A DNA stretch of 64,000 nucleotides from Saururus chinensis (Eukaryota > Streptophyta > Magnoliopsida > Piperales > Saururaceae): positions 26,166,563 to 26,230,562 of the forward strand of contig CP141145.1 of assembly GCA_035235625.1 (NCBI GenBank), given 5' to 3'. The notes beneath the pieces are model-generated. The model ran no database searches and was not told the DNA's origin. It saw only the letters and a program-made list of their open reading frames with translations. The translations under genes were made by a program, and so were the position numbers. This document shows positions 34,201-46,640 of this stretch, piece by piece. How positions within the stretch are numbered: position 1 is the stretch's first letter; the number at the start of each line of letters is the position of its first letter.

Positions 34201-34340
34201 ATAGTCTGATGGCTGCAAAATCCTCTTAAAAGAAGTTCTGACTCACATTTCGACAACTTATTCCGCCCGGCATTTCAATCTCTTCAAGTCTGAATGGCCT
34301 AACAAAATTTTAGCATGTCTCATTCAAGCTTCAAATTAAA
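31230..34340. other. Intergenic region, REF6-like promoter side to ENODL
   Basis: No protein or RNA gene is recognised. A Stowaway-like end (TTTCCTCCATCCTAAATTAA) near 32263 suggests a decayed MITE to about 32450. The 32500-33060 block is more GC-rich and has short ORFs on the + strand without recognisable homology. The rest is AT-rich and without visible structure. Confidence 0.5.
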
Positions 34341-34342
34341 TA

Positions 34343-34479
34343 CTCCCTCTGTCCCACCCATAGTAATAACTCTTCATTTTAAAAAAAGTTAAAATTAATT
34401 TATTAGTTTATTTTAAAAAATAAATAAAATTAATTCATATTAAAAAAACCAAATAAAGCTATTAATGTTAACGGAGGGA
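34343..34479. mobile_element. Stowaway-type MITE with TA target duplication
   Basis: This 137-bp element starts CTCCCTCTGTCCC and ends AACGGAGGGA. It is flanked by TA on both sides (34341-34342 and 34480-34481). It sits about 330 bp upstream of the ENODL start codon, within its likely promoter. Confidence 0.85.
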
Positions 34480-34721
34480 TAGCATAACTCATTCGTGGAA
34501 CAGACTTATCAAATAGGCCCATCCACGAGCCCAGGGAGACCATATTTTGGGCCTTCTTTGTACCCATATTTCTAAATAGCATGGCCCACTTAAGTCTGGT
34601 AGAGCCCACAACGGCTCCCCTCCCAAGTATGACCAAATCAAAACCCCACACCAACCTCCTTAATCATCTCCACACTTCTCTCCCACTAAAGCTAACAGCT
34701 CTTCACTCCAATCTCCCCCTC

Positions 34722-34728
34722 ATATATA
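34722..34728 (+). promoter_or_regulatory. TATA box of ENODL gene 1
   Basis: CATATATACC lies about 85 bp upstream of the ATG at 34812, in a CT-rich proximal promoter. Position and sequence fit a TATA box. Confidence 0.65.
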
Positions 34729-34811
34729 CCCTTCTACCCCATCCATATCACCCTCTCCATCACTCCGGGCCTTCCTTGCTCTCATTCACAGCTTAGATCA
34801 AGCTAGCAACA

Positions 34812-35672
34812 ATGGCCCCATCCCATCTCACTACCACCTCTTGCTGCAGGCTTCTCCTCCTCCTCTTGTGCTTCTTCTTGTTGCTCAAGACTGTTCCCGT
34901 CCATGCCTTCGAGTACGAGCTCAGTTGGGTCGTCCCTCGCTCTAGCGGTGACCAAATGTACAATGACTGGGCGTCCAAGCACAGGTTCCAAGTTGGAGAC
35001 ACCATCAGTGAGCCTCCAATCCTCCCATATGATCATATATATATACACTTTGACTTCAATTTGCCTTTTGTTTTTCTGTCATCCATCTTCTGGTTTTGAT
35101 TTTTTTTTTTCAAGTTTTCTTTTATGGGTTCAGCTTTTTTATGTGTCTTTCATCCATCATATATATGTTTTTCCATTTTCGAATTCTCCCATATGATCAT
35201 ATATGACACTGTTTTCAATACGCTGTTTATGTTCTGTGTCTTTCATCCTCTGCTGAATTTTGATTTATTTATTTTTATGGGTTCAGCTTTCAAGTATGAG
35301 ACAGATTCAGTGCTGGTGGTGGAAGAGGATGACTACGAGGACTGCAACTCGGAGAAGCCCATCTTCTTCTCCAACAACGGCAACTCGGAGGTGACGCTCG
35401 ACCGGCCGGGGCTGTTCTACTTCATTAGTGGCGTGTCCGGCCACTGCAAGAGGGGGCAGAAAATGATCATCAAGGTGCTGGGCCATTCGATGCCGCCAGA
35501 CTCGTCGCCGCCGGGCAATTCGACCAACAACTCGACTAGCCCCAGTGGTGCAGTTCCAACGAGGGCCGGGAGTTTTTCCGGGGGAACGTTGCAGACTAGT
35601 GTGCTGATTGTTCTTTGGGCCCTTTACACCCTCCCTTCAGGTCTAGAGTATTTTGAGCCAGAAGTGTTATGA
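34812..35672 (+). CDS. Early nodulin-like protein (phytocyanin family), 2 exons, 193 aa
   Basis: Exons 34812-35007 and 35287-35672 join in phase (ATC-A/CT) into 194 codons with stop. Features in order: signal peptide about residues 1-32 (Leu-rich core, cleavage after VHA); plastocyanin-like domain about 33-135 (YNDWASKHRFQVGDT, FKYETDSVLVV, DCNSEKP, RPGLFYFISGVSGHCKRGQK); a Pro/Ser/Asn linker with two NST sequons; and a hydrophobic C-terminal stretch compatible with a GPI signal. That stretch is followed by an unusually long polar tail (SGLEYFEPEVL), which is odd for a GPI signal. The His ligand expected before the first strand pair is Ser (TDSV) and the axial residue is Gln, so blue-copper binding is unlikely, as in other ENODLs. 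These proteins act at the cell surface. The partner gene lies 1.1 kb away, tail to tail. Confidence 0.9.
35022..35295. repeat. Duplicated 3' intron boundary in ENODL gene 1
   Basis: Inside the single intron, a block starting CTCCCATATGATCATATAT and ending TTTATGGGTTCAGCTTT occurs twice (about 35022-35140 and 35185-35295). The second copy provides the real acceptor before 35287. The first creates a decoy TTCAG/CTTT acceptor after 35133. Confidence 0.8.
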
Positions 35673-36777
35673 GCAGGATATCTTTTCAGTTTCCTAGGTT
35701 TTTAGATTCAGTGAATTAATGTACTGACTTTGCTCACCTCGCTAGGACGGTGAAGAACTATTAGGATGACTTTTATGTGCTTTTTTGCATTGTAGACGAT
35801 CCCTAATTTTGTTTTTTAGGCTTGACAGGTAGTGCGATTCAAAATTTTCATATGAGAGTTTATTAGTTCATTTTATTATTTAATTTGATGATCCAAACGT
35901 CTTACTTTGAGCAAATATATCGTTTTTACAACATGAAGAGATATCCAAAAGTGCTACGTTATTCCACTGTGACTTTGATAACTGGCCATAAATACCAACT
36001 AAACATTGGATAGTGATATTCTCACAATAATAACACCTACAAAAACTCACACAAGTATTTTGATTGGATTGGATAAGTGGGCCTCACACAAAGTTTATTT
36101 GGACCCATGTATCTAATCCAATTAAGACATGTATAAATTTTTGTTGTGTTTTTTTGATGTAAAAATATCATTTTCCCTAAACATTGGCCACACATAACAA
36201 GTGTGGCAATGCAAAGGAAGTTAGTTTGCGAAAACCAAAAAAAGAGGATACAGTGCGGATTTCACGAAACTGAAACTGACTGGACTGAACTTTCTGCGAA
36301 TGCAATGTAGACAAACTATATCTTTCTGTTAAAAATATGTTCGATCGATGCAATTTTTTAATTGTTATGAAACGCATCATCTATCATTAAAATGTTAATG
36401 CGTTTTAAACATAAAAATTAAGTATGGAGATGAACTTTTATGCAAGGCATTTTTAGTGACCATTGAATTTGTCGGCTCTTGCAAAGCATCGTAATTAATG
36501 AAAGTTGTCTAAAAGAAAGTGAATTTTCTTACATATATATAGCCGGCATTGCTAGCATTTTTGTGGAATCACAATAAGAACAGATCGAACAATGTGTTGA
36601 GCTTGATTGCAGATGATCAAAGTGACAACAAATCCCTTAAATCATTTCAATAATCTAAGCGACGGTTAATTACATTCGAAAACGGTAAAAACAAAATTAA
36701 ACTAATGATGCCTATCTAAGGAGTGCTCCATAACAACTGTTCTACTACAGTGTAATTCATGTCATTGGCCTTTTTTT
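35673..36777. other. Spacer between the convergent ENODL genes
   Basis: AT-rich sequence that must hold both 3' UTRs. No further ORF with recognisable homology and no clear transposon ends are seen. Confidence 0.5.
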
Positions 36778-37392
36778 TCACTGAAACAAGCACGACCCAA
36801 CAGCTGACAAAACAGGCAGCAGAAGAAGTAAGGAAGCAGCAGCCATGGCTCCCGGAGCTGCACCACTGACGTCCATGGAGTGGAAGGTAGACGCTTCGGG
36901 AGGATGGCCAGTACTAGTACTCATCACCTTGACGATCATCCGCTGCCCCTTCTCGCAGTGGCCCTTCACTCCGCTAATGAAGTAGTACAACCCCGGCCGG
37001 TCAAGCTTCGCTTCCGAGCTGCCGTCATTGGAGAAGAAGACCGGCATGGTGGCTGTGCAGCGCTTGTAGTCCGCGTCGCTCACCTCCATCACCGAATCCA
37101 TCTTGTACCTGAAAACTGCAAACAACAGAAGACACAAATCAACAACATGGGTCTAAAGCAAAAAACCAACACATGAACCGATTTTCTAAAGGTGATCGAA
37201 TACAGCACCGAGGGTGTCACCGACGAGGAACCTTTTCCGGGAAGCCCAGCGGTTGTAGTACTGGGAGTTGTTGGCCATGGGGACGACCCAGCCATTGACG
37301 TCCCCCACTTGGAACTGGAGGGAAGACACAGACTGAAGGAGGGCTAGAAAGAGGAGGAACGTGCATGAGGTAGCTAAGCAAAGAGACCCCAT
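36778..37392 (-). CDS. Early nodulin-like protein (phytocyanin family), 2 exons, 173 aa
   Basis: Exons 37392-37209 and 37115-36778 join through CTC-G/TT into 174 codons with stop. There is a signal peptide at about 1-24 (SCTFLLFLALLQSVSS) and a plastocyanin-like domain about 25-125 with FQVGDVNGWVVP, YYNRWASRKRFLVGDTLVF, RYKMDSVMEV, CTATMPVFFSNDGS and RPGLYYFISGVKGHCEKGQR. The C-terminal region ends GAMAAASLLLLLPVLS, a typical GPI-anchor signal. The first copper-binding His is replaced by Ser (MDSV) and the axial ligand is Gln, the usual ENODL state. It shares intron position and domain order with the facing gene at 34812-35672, so the two probably arose by inverted duplication. It retains the normal N-terminal VGDVNGW motif that gene 1 lacks. 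Confidence 0.92.
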
Positions 37393-37487
37393 ACTCTCCT
37401 TCCTTCTTGCAAGGAAAGAATGTAGCTGAGAGAAGTAGCAGTGGCTACTGACGAGGTCTGCGAGGCTTGACTGGTGACTAGTGAGGG

Positions 37488-37496
37488 ACTTATATA
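37488..37496 (-). promoter_or_regulatory. TATA box of ENODL gene 2
   Basis: The minus strand reads TATATAAGT about 100 bp upstream of the ATG at 37392, the only good TATA match nearby. Confidence 0.65.
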
Positions 37497-37499
37497 CGA

Positions 37500-39173
37500 G
37501 AAAGAGTGATCAAGAAGGGCGGAGGGAAGTTATGCATGGAGGAGGAGGAGGAGAGAGAGGAGAGGGGGGATTGGGCGGGGCTAATTGTGCGGGATCATGG
37601 GCGGCCCGGTGGTGCTAATTGTGCGGTTTTGGGGCGATTCCGGCTAGCAAAGCTGGGGAGTGACTCGGTTAGTTCCGCTTCCAAAGGCTAGTAGCAGGGA
37701 AGGGAAGCTCGTGTTGGTTCATTTTGGCGCAAGGAGGCAAAAATCATCTCTCCTTCCCGCCAACTCGGTGTTTATTTTTGAAAATTTTAATTGTTCATTT
37801 GTTAATTAACGAGGCTGTCAAAAGGAGTTGTAATCTTGTCGTGAAGTTCCACCCTTAGAAGCTAGAGCTAAGCATAACATTTATTAAGTCTAATTAAAAT
37901 TCTTATATAAGTTTTGATGGGTATTTTTGTTATGAGAATATTCCGATCATTTTTCTAAATTATACAATTAGATATTATTTAGAAAATAGTAATTTCGAAT
38001 CAGGTAGACTTTGGAAACCACTTATTAAGGTTTGATCACCTAAAATTTGACCCCAACACCGAAACCCAGCCCATTAAGATTTGGTCAGGTTTTACCTTAT
38101 ACACATCCTTACCATGATGTCTTACACAAAAATTTTTATTTTATGGCATATTTGTGTACTAATATGTGCGTTGTCTATTTTTGGTAATTAAATGTTCGTA
38201 AACCTTCACCAAGTGCTACGCCGATGAAGGTTCTCACTAACATATTATGACTTGTCAAAAGTGCTTGTGATCATGTTCTGTGGTCAAAATAGATAGTTAG
38301 GGTCAGCCTTGGCACGAGCTTAAAGGGGGTTAGATTTATTAATTAAACAAGTTTAAAGTTTAATTCATAAGGATCGTGTCAAATAGTAATAAAAAATTAT
38401 TTTAATAGTTTTATATGCATTTGTCATGTATTTTTTCTCCTATATTAATAATTCTATTTAGCAAAAAAATTTATTTTATATTAATAATTTTATTTTATTT
38501 AATTTAAGTAGATTATGATCTACCCCGCTGGGGGTATATGAGTTTTCTACCTCTTTGTTACCGTGGGTCGCACGATCAAGACCGCGTGACCAACATGTGC
38601 CGGGCACATATGCGCCCACTGCATATTAACAAGACTTTCAAGTTTTAAGTGCATATATATTCAAGTTTAATGCCGATTCAACCGTCTCTTTCAGTTGTGT
38701 TAAGGTCTTAGGGTCAAATTCCAAGAGCATATAACAGTATGAATATGCTATTATTCTTCTTTATAAGCAAGACACATTCCTAACTTACCCATGAGAATCT
38801 CTTCTCTTGATGGTCATGGCCATTGGCCTGTCTGTTGGGCTTGAATTGGGCCATTTAACTTTGGGGGCTGTGTTGAAAGATGGCTTAGATTTAGAGATTT
38901 GTAATGGACGAATATACCCCTCATTCATTCCACAAACCGACAAGGTAAAGGTCGCCATTGCCATGGTAGATACAGCAGCCAGACTCCGGAGTTCCGTGTG
39001 TCGGGACTTTTTTTTTTTTTGTTTACTTTTCAAACTACCGTAACGAAGAACTGACCAGGAGTTCACATTTGATTGCAATGGCTCGTTTGATTTATCTACT
39101 GTATGAAAATGGCGATTTTCTGCACTTGGTTTGGTACCCAGAAGCCAGAAGTTGGGCATAGCTGAGGAGTGCA
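37500..39173. other. Intergenic region before RGS1
   Basis: This holds the ENODL2 promoter side (purine-rich GGAGGAGGAGG run near 37540), an AT-rich middle and the RGS1 upstream region. A minus-strand ORF at 38785-39228 overlaps the RGS1 start and has no recognisable domain, so I do not call it a gene. No TATA box is obvious for RGS1. Confidence 0.5.
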
Positions 39174-42100
39174 ATGGCGGGCTGCGCCAGAGAAGGAGGC
39201 TGCCCAAGCGATTACGTAGCCATTGCACTCTCCGTGGTCTCTGCGATCCTGTGGGTTCTCTTTCCTTTGTCGTTTGTTTACTCTGTTGAGCTAACGCGAG
39301 TTTGATTGATGAATGCTAAAACACGAGTTCTGTTGTTGGGCTGAGTTTATGAGGTATGGAGTGGCAGTGAGCGGTAATTGATAGTTGGGTGTTTCTTCGT
39401 TGATATTGGTGGTGGGTCTTTGCTGGGGTACTTGGTTAAGTAATTGGTTGTGGATGCAGGATCCTCAATTCAATTATTTACCTCTAATTTTTTGTTTTCC
39501 TTTGTTGGCTTCATTTTTTGATAGAAAATAGTGGATCAGTTTTTGATATTTGGTGCAAAGCCAGCTAAGTGTTTTTGTTGTTATAATTTCTTTCCTTATA
39601 GAGGAAATATATAAGCCGTTGTCAATACAATTATTGTCTAGACGTAAAGTTCTCATGTAAAAGATGCATCATGTGGGAGAAAACTGTTTTTGATAGTTGC
39701 TCTCATATACCATTCATGGATCGACCTTTTAGCATTTTCACCCACGTTTGTATTTTTTTATAGTTAGGAATATCAATTTGATTTTATACTTGTTGGATTC
39801 TATCACTCCAGATAATTTAGTAGTATTCCCTTCACTTTTTTCGTGATCTTAATTTGCGGCTAGGTTTTATGGTTAGGCTGATCTCATGGGTATTCATTTG
39901 CTTTCGTTGTGTTTTCAAGGGTGTCTTCACCTTTAAATCTAAATCTAAATCAATAGCTTATTATATTCTAATATCTGCTAAATGTTATCTCTGCTGTGAA
40001 TGGAATTTGGTGTTGATCATTGGTTAAGCATATCTCAAAATTGTCTCCAGAAGTATGGATTAGATGACTATTGGTCTATTTGATTAGGTATGGGTTATGG
40101 AGTCCTTACTGCTCTTTTGGAGAAAAAAATGTTGAGAATATCTTGCTCATATACTGTCTTCTGTCTTAAAAAAATATGTTTTTACACTGCCCTATTTGAG
40201 ACCTCTCTATCAATTCACATGACCTTCGTGGCAGTGGAAAGCCTTTGCCTACTAAAACTCTGTCTAATCTTACATCTTTTGCTTTTACCATTTTACTTTC
40301 TCAAATATAGCTTAAATTCGTGGAAGATTCTCATTTATCTCCAGGCTCTTGGTCCGTGCTACATTCCCTTTTATTGTACACAAGGTTCCTCGCACAAATG
40401 TTAGTGGCTTTTGGCTTCTTGTAATCCAAGTTATTGGAAGCCTTAATCTTCTTTTCGCACTGGTGGTAAGTGAAGCATGTAATGGTCATTTTAGGTCTTC
40501 TTCTGGCAGGTTTAAAGTTAACTGAAGTTTCACCATATTGTATAAATGCAGATGTCTTTTAGTTATTTAAAGTTGAAAGAAAGGGAACCATGGCAATCAT
40601 GCTATATCTGGGCAGGTTATAACCACTCTACTTATTCGTATTGGTTACCAAATATGTCTATGAGCTGAGTTTCCTTTCTCTAATTCTTCTACACTTCAGT
40701 CTGGTTTGAAGGTCCACTCGGATTTGGATTGCTGATGTGTTGCCGGATTGTACAGGCCTTCCAGCTATATCACCTTTTTGTTAAGTAAGGCACCTGATAT
40801 CTTGAGATCAATCTTTAACATTATCTTTTCCTGATGCTTCCGTGTAAAAGTCTTTTATGCAAGGCTGATTGTAATGTACTGCATCATCCATCAGTGGTAC
40901 TTGTGCATACACTGTGGGCTTTAGTTTTTTTTTTAGCCTGGTTAATGTAGGATCAGTCCTAATTAAGTTCATTGTGAATTACCACTATTATGAGCGTTAG
41001 AGGCTGTGGCTCTTTTAAAGATAATATATTACAACCATATCTCCTCACATATATCAATATATTTTGCAGGCGGCATCTACCCCCAATTAAACCATACATT
41101 CTTCTTCCTTTGATGCTATGTCCTTGGATTGGAGCAGCTGCATGTAAGGTTTAGCACATAGGGAGTAGTTTATTTATTGTAACTTGAAATATTTATATAC
41201 TCATCAGGTAGCACCATCTACTATTCTTTTTCTTTCATCTTATAGTCTTTTGCCGCTGGACTAAGTTTCAAGCAATTTTGGTCACTTACACTACTAGGGA
41301 CTGACTTGTACTCATAATGTTATCAATAATGTTAAAAGTTGTTAATGCAATTTTCAGGCATATTGCTCTTTTCAGTGAGATGCATGCAGAAAAAGCAAAA
41401 ACACTTGCTGATTTGGAAGATTATATTCAAATTCTAGTCAAGTACTTGTCGGCGATACTTTTGTCATTGTTAGTAAAAATCAAATGGAAAAAATCCTATT
41501 CACAGAAATGTGAATGGGGCACATGAGACCGTATAGGCTATTCTTAATTCATTTAGATAAGTGACTTATTTAACAAAAAATCATCTATTGAGCTTCAAAA
41601 ATATGAAGTAATCAAACACATTGATAATGGATTGATATGAATGCATATCTAATGTTATCTTATTTTTTTAAAATACACCAAAAATGTCATCAATAATAAG
41701 CTCCATCAAAGTTGACATTAAAAATATGTATCCTGAGTTGGGAAATCTAAGCATTTTTTACAAACTATGGCTGATTGAAATATCTGATTGTGGATGGACA
41801 TTCATACCGCTAGAACCTGTGTTGTTAATAGCTATCAGTTGTGTAGTTGGATAATTCAAACCGACCTTACTAAATCCTGTCAACTATGGTGTATGTATTG
41901 TATTTACTTGCCTCTCGGAAGGTACAATCATTGCATATTCAATGAAGTTAGCTTCAAGTGATATGTTTTCGCATTGACCTACCAATACGGGATTCTCAGA
42001 ATGTTTTGCCTGAGTTCATCTCTGCTTAGGTTCTTTCACGCTCAGGCTCAGTTTACTAGCCAAATTTCCTATGTGTACATACCAAAATGAAGCCTCTACT

Positions 42101-44826
42101 CCAGAACTGTCTTTGGTCCAAATGTTAAAACAAATTTAATATGGACAAGTTTTTTCTTGTCTTAAAAACAGCTTCTACCAACTTTTATACAATATTTGAA
42201 ACAACTAACAACGTAATTTGTGTTTCTTAGTTATTTGCAGAATTGACTTGCTGGTATATATATCTACTATGCAAATTTCTTCTTAGAGTGTTTATAATTT
42301 TCATGTCAGGGAATTTTGGGTTTTATTAATAAGGATGCTACTGTAAACTTTTTTGCAGTTATTCACTTGAAGCAACCTCTAAATCATGCATGCCATTTGA
42401 AGAATAGTCAGTGGTCAATACTAGTTGCATGTCTCCATGCAGTATATATTGCTGCATTGGTTGTGATCACATGGGCTGTTCGTCATATCGAATTCAGGTT
42501 CCACGAATTTAAGGACCTGTTGTTGGGAGTTCTCGTCTCTGCCTTGTCCATAGGTGAGCTTTAGGTTGTGGCTTGTTTCTTTTAAGTTGTGTGATGGGAT
42601 AGGTGATTATAAAAGTAACTATTTCATTTTTCTTGATGCAAAGTATTGTGGCTATGGGTTGAATATTGCTCCCTCTGTCCCACATTAATAGCTCCATTTG
42701 GTTTTTCAAAAGGAACTAATTTTCGTTCATTTTGAAAAATCAAATGGAACTACTAATATGGGACAGAGGGATTATGTTTCTTTTATTTGTCCTTTGTATT
42801 CAAATTTTTTAACTCTCTAAATATTTTTGCAATAATTCTAGATATTTACTCCTTATTCTGCTTCATTCAGGAGCCTGGGTGTCTGCTTACATGACCAATG
42901 AAGTCCATGAAGATATTCAATGGCTACAAGTTGCCTCTAGATTTTCGTTGTTAATAATCGTAGGTTACCACTTACCAGGCTCATGTTTGACATTGCATAT
43001 AAAAAATACTCGTATTTGTTATCAACAGAGAACTTCTAGACAAATGGTACTATTTTAACAAATCAACTGCTGGATGACAGTATGAGTTCATGAACATATG
43101 TACAATATTTCTGCAAACATAAAATGAAGTTATTGTCTGGATTTTATAATGCCTGTTTGGATCACTTTCTGTACAGGCATGTATCCTTGTACTGGCATTC
43201 TTTTCCATATCAGTCTCTCATCCTCTGTTGTCACAAATGAGCTTGAGGAGAAGAGAACCAAAGGAGTTAGAGACAATGGGCCAGGCTTTGGGAATCCCAG
43301 AGAGTGGACTTCTCTTACCTGTTGTAACAGTGTCTGATGCAAATATAAATGAGCCTCTGGAGAAACTTCTCCTGAATAAGAGATTTCGGCAATCTTTCAT
43401 GACCTTTGCAGACAGGTCTGTTTGGCTTCATTAAGTTTTGCATGAAATTCAGAGAAATCACTTCCATAATGACAGTCAGTGGATTTCATCAAGATGAAAT
43501 GCCAAGTGGTTCCCTTGTTTTGGCATGTATTTCATCAAGTTGCTAACAGAGCATGGCTCCCACTTACTTGAACTGGGATTGGTAGCATAAATATTTGGAA
43601 TTTGGTTGTCAATTGAAGGTGAAACAATACTTATTTTCCTTGTAATTTCAGTTGTCTTGCTGGAGAGTGTGTTCATTTTTACAATGAATGTCATGAACTT
43701 GGAAAAATACCGATAGAAGACCCAGTGAGAAGAGTGTACATGGCTCGACACATAATTGAAAAATACATAGCTAGTGGTAAGTTAATTAGTGCCATTTATT
43801 ATTGTCTGTAGTTGTTCCATAATATATCTGCCAAATTATAAAAAATGTCCAAGAGTTAGAAGCCAATATTTTAAGCTTTCTCTTAATGTATATAAGCAAT
43901 TATGTGTATGAGGACTGGCTTAGCTCTCTTGAGAAATCCAGGCCATGCTTACAGGATTTTAGTTGATAATGGATGCGAGAAGCCAATTCTCATCCCAATT
44001 TAAAAGTTCTTCTCACCATGTATAAAAAAAGTTCTTCTCACCATGTATAGAAAATCTTGTTCTGGACTAGCCTTGCCATCAAATTAGCTTACTTTGACAG
44101 CAGTAACTGCAAATAATACTGATCGGAAATGTTCAGTTGTTGTGCTGTAGCACAATACATAAAATGTGTGAGCTATTGCTTTTAGCAAATACAGAATAAA
44201 TCACCCTGAATCAATTGCCCTGTGTTTCATACATTCTTTCACATCTAATAAGGGTTAAAGCAGGATGTCAATTATTTTTTGTTTTTGTTTTAGACAATCT
44301 ATGACTCCAATGCACCAAAAACTTGAATTTTCTTATACTTTCATGTGTTGTTTGTTGATTTTTAAATTTGTTTAACTGTTACATTTGCAGGTTCAGAAAT
44401 GGAGGTAAACATATCACACCGAACGCGGCAGGAAATTCTTCGCACCTCTGATCTGGCCCGTCCTAATCTTTTTAATACTGCTATAGTGGAGCTCTTACAG
44501 TTGATGAAAATGGTAAGGTGTTTTAACAACTAATTTAGAAAATGCATGTTATGTAGGAACTTCTACTATGATTTAACGTAGTTTTGCACTGACTGCGTTT
44601 CTTCTTTATGAAGAACTTGGCAAGAGATTACTGGTCATCAATGTTCTTTTTGAAATTCAAAGAAGAAACCCGGCTTCAAACCAATGACCTTATGGAGCGA
44701 TTGGCGGGGTGGGATCACTCCCCGAGGCTGAGCTCTGTTCATGCTACTGATGATCCTTTCCATGAGGAACATCTAAACAAGGGTTCTAACAATAAATACA
44801 ACAATGATGACACAAATTGGAGTTAA
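39174..44826 (+). CDS. RGS1: Regulator of G-protein signalling 1 (7-TM RGS), 11 exons, 467 aa
   Basis: RGS1 is a plasma-membrane protein with seven transmembrane helices and a C-terminal RGS box that accelerates GTP hydrolysis by the plant G-alpha subunit. In Arabidopsis it responds to glucose and is endocytosed after phosphorylation. Exons: 39174-39250, 40345-40465, 40552-40615, 40700-40784, 41070-41143, 42359-42553, 42871-42959, 43177-43415, 43652-43776, 44391-44512, 44614-44826. All are GT-AG and the frame totals 468 codons. The membrane half includes [41 protein letters not shown] and [12 protein letters not shown]. The RGS box (about residues 300-420) includes [40 protein letters not shown] and [15 protein letters not shown]. 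The tail [18 protein letters not shown] keeps the Ser cluster phosphorylated in Arabidopsis. Length is normal (Arabidopsis 459 aa), with no lesion seen. Confidence 0.95.
42669..42771. mobile_element. Short Stowaway-type MITE in RGS1 intron 6
   Basis: About 103 bp long, starting CTCCCTCTGTCCCACATTAA and ending ATATGGGACAGAGGGA. The arms are almost fully inverted repeats, so the element could fold into a near-complete hairpin. TA follows the right end. Confidence 0.85.
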
Positions 44827-45911
44827 AAAGACCTTGATGAAGCCACAACATACACATGGAGCCTACTATTAATGAGTTCTTGAGACATTCATCTTAAAAG
44901 AAATTTTTGACGGGTATACGAGAATTAGCAAAAATGCAATTGCTTTTAAGGAATCTCTCTGAGCAAAAATGGTTCTCGTGTTGGGCTTGCTGATATATTT
45001 GTCCTTGAAAAGATGGTCATGAAACCAACCCTCGTTCTAGGCTGATGGCAGGTAGTTTTTGTTGTAAAGCAAGCAATAGAGTTCAGTTACTCACAAGCTC
45101 TTTATATTCCTCTAAATTTCTTGGAAACCTCATTAATATATTAAACAAGTTGCATTCTAAATTGAGGACCGAAGCTTGAGCCGATGTACATTCCCAATGC
45201 AGATGATTTGGTGGATTCTTGTAATTAAGTTATTTTTCTTTTGCATACGATTTTGCACAATGATGACTATTAAGTTTATACACCAATGAGGTAACGTCTA
45301 CCTACTGCTAGACAGTTCAAGGTCTGAGTTGCTTACTATACCTGGCACATGGGAAAATTTATACTATTTCGGCAAGTTGGTAGAACTTGTACGTGATACT
45401 ATGCATCAATTTGGTAACTGAGATTACTCTCCAGACAGTTCATAATTTTGCATTGAGATTCTAAAATGTGCGTAAGATATAGGAATGTTTTCCACTTGAG
45501 TTGGTCAGGAGCTAGTCTCATGAAAGCCTCTTCTTTCTAGATTTTTATTGGAATTCTTCTCATTGTAAAAGACTCACCAAGTATAGTCTTGTCGATGAAA
45601 ACTTGAGGCAGATTCTAGAAAGCCAATCGGTATCACCCTTCTCAGTTATAATTAAATGCTCGTCATTGAAGTAATTTGTCTCAGCCTGAAGGGCTACCAA
45701 CTTGATCAACCATGTTAACCTCCCCAGATTTGACTCAGCTTGCCAATGCCTATTAATGAGCAAGTGTTATATCTGTCAAAGGTTATACAAGTACAAATGG
45801 AAGAAGAGGGAAGAGTTTTTTTCATATTGCCTTGCCGAAGATGAAAAATTTTCATATTCTCTGGATTTTAAATACAAATGTCATCAAACCTGAAATAACA
45901 CAATATAATAT
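44827..45911. other. RGS1 3' flank
   Basis: RGS1 3' UTR and flanking sequence up to element B. Short ORFs here lack recognisable domains. Confidence 0.55.
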
Positions 45912-46404
45912 AAATTTTAGACAAAAATACCCGTAACCGGAGATAGGGTTTTATATTGTATAAAACCCTCACAAAGTCGCATTCAAAGGCAAATGACTTT
46001 AGATGCCGGTAATTCCTCTGATTGAAAAGTCTATTCTGATTTTTGACCCATCGATTTCATCATTTGGAGCATTGAGTAGCGCCCATGCAGCATGAGAGTA
46101 GATTTTGTGACCTATTCGACTAGCGATTGCAAAAAACTACAGTTGGTTTTTTGAATATTAGGGTTTTTTCATTTCCGGAAGGAAATTTCAAAAAACACTA
46201 TGGCATTAGTTCTATTTCATCTTGTTTTGCAAGGTAATTTTTAAACTGTATGCCCCAAAGCAAGTTTCGACCATTTAGCGAGGTTCCGTTTCACTCGATC
46301 CCAGTAAAGGAGTGAACTTTGAAGAAAATTAGCAGTCGGTCGAGGGTTAATCTGGCTTGGAGAAAATCAACAGTTGTTTCGTGGTAAGGCCTTCACCAAA
46401 ATCT

Positions 46405-46640
46405 ACATGGTATATTTGTATATACGATTTTTGGTTTGTCGTGTAATGGAAAACACAACATAGGGAGTCAAAGAAGCCTATGGTGTTGTCAGAAAGATGA
46501 TAAGTCCTATATCGTGGGTTCGATAAGATGATGGTGACATGATATTCAACCGTTGTGATATCATGTATGAGAGGTCCTCTTATTGTATGTTCGATAATAC
46601 GGTAAATATACTGATCATATATATAGAAGTTAGTTAGATA
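46405..46640. repeat. Palindrome array in the leader of element B
   Basis: Loosely conserved copies (TATTGTATGTTCGATAATAC near 46579, for example) precede the Ulp1-type ORF, matching the leader array of element A in position. Confidence 0.5.

Noticed and set aside
38785..39228. 147-aa minus-strand ORF overlapping the RGS1 start
   Set aside because: No recognisable domain, and it overlaps the well-supported RGS1 exon 1 in antisense.
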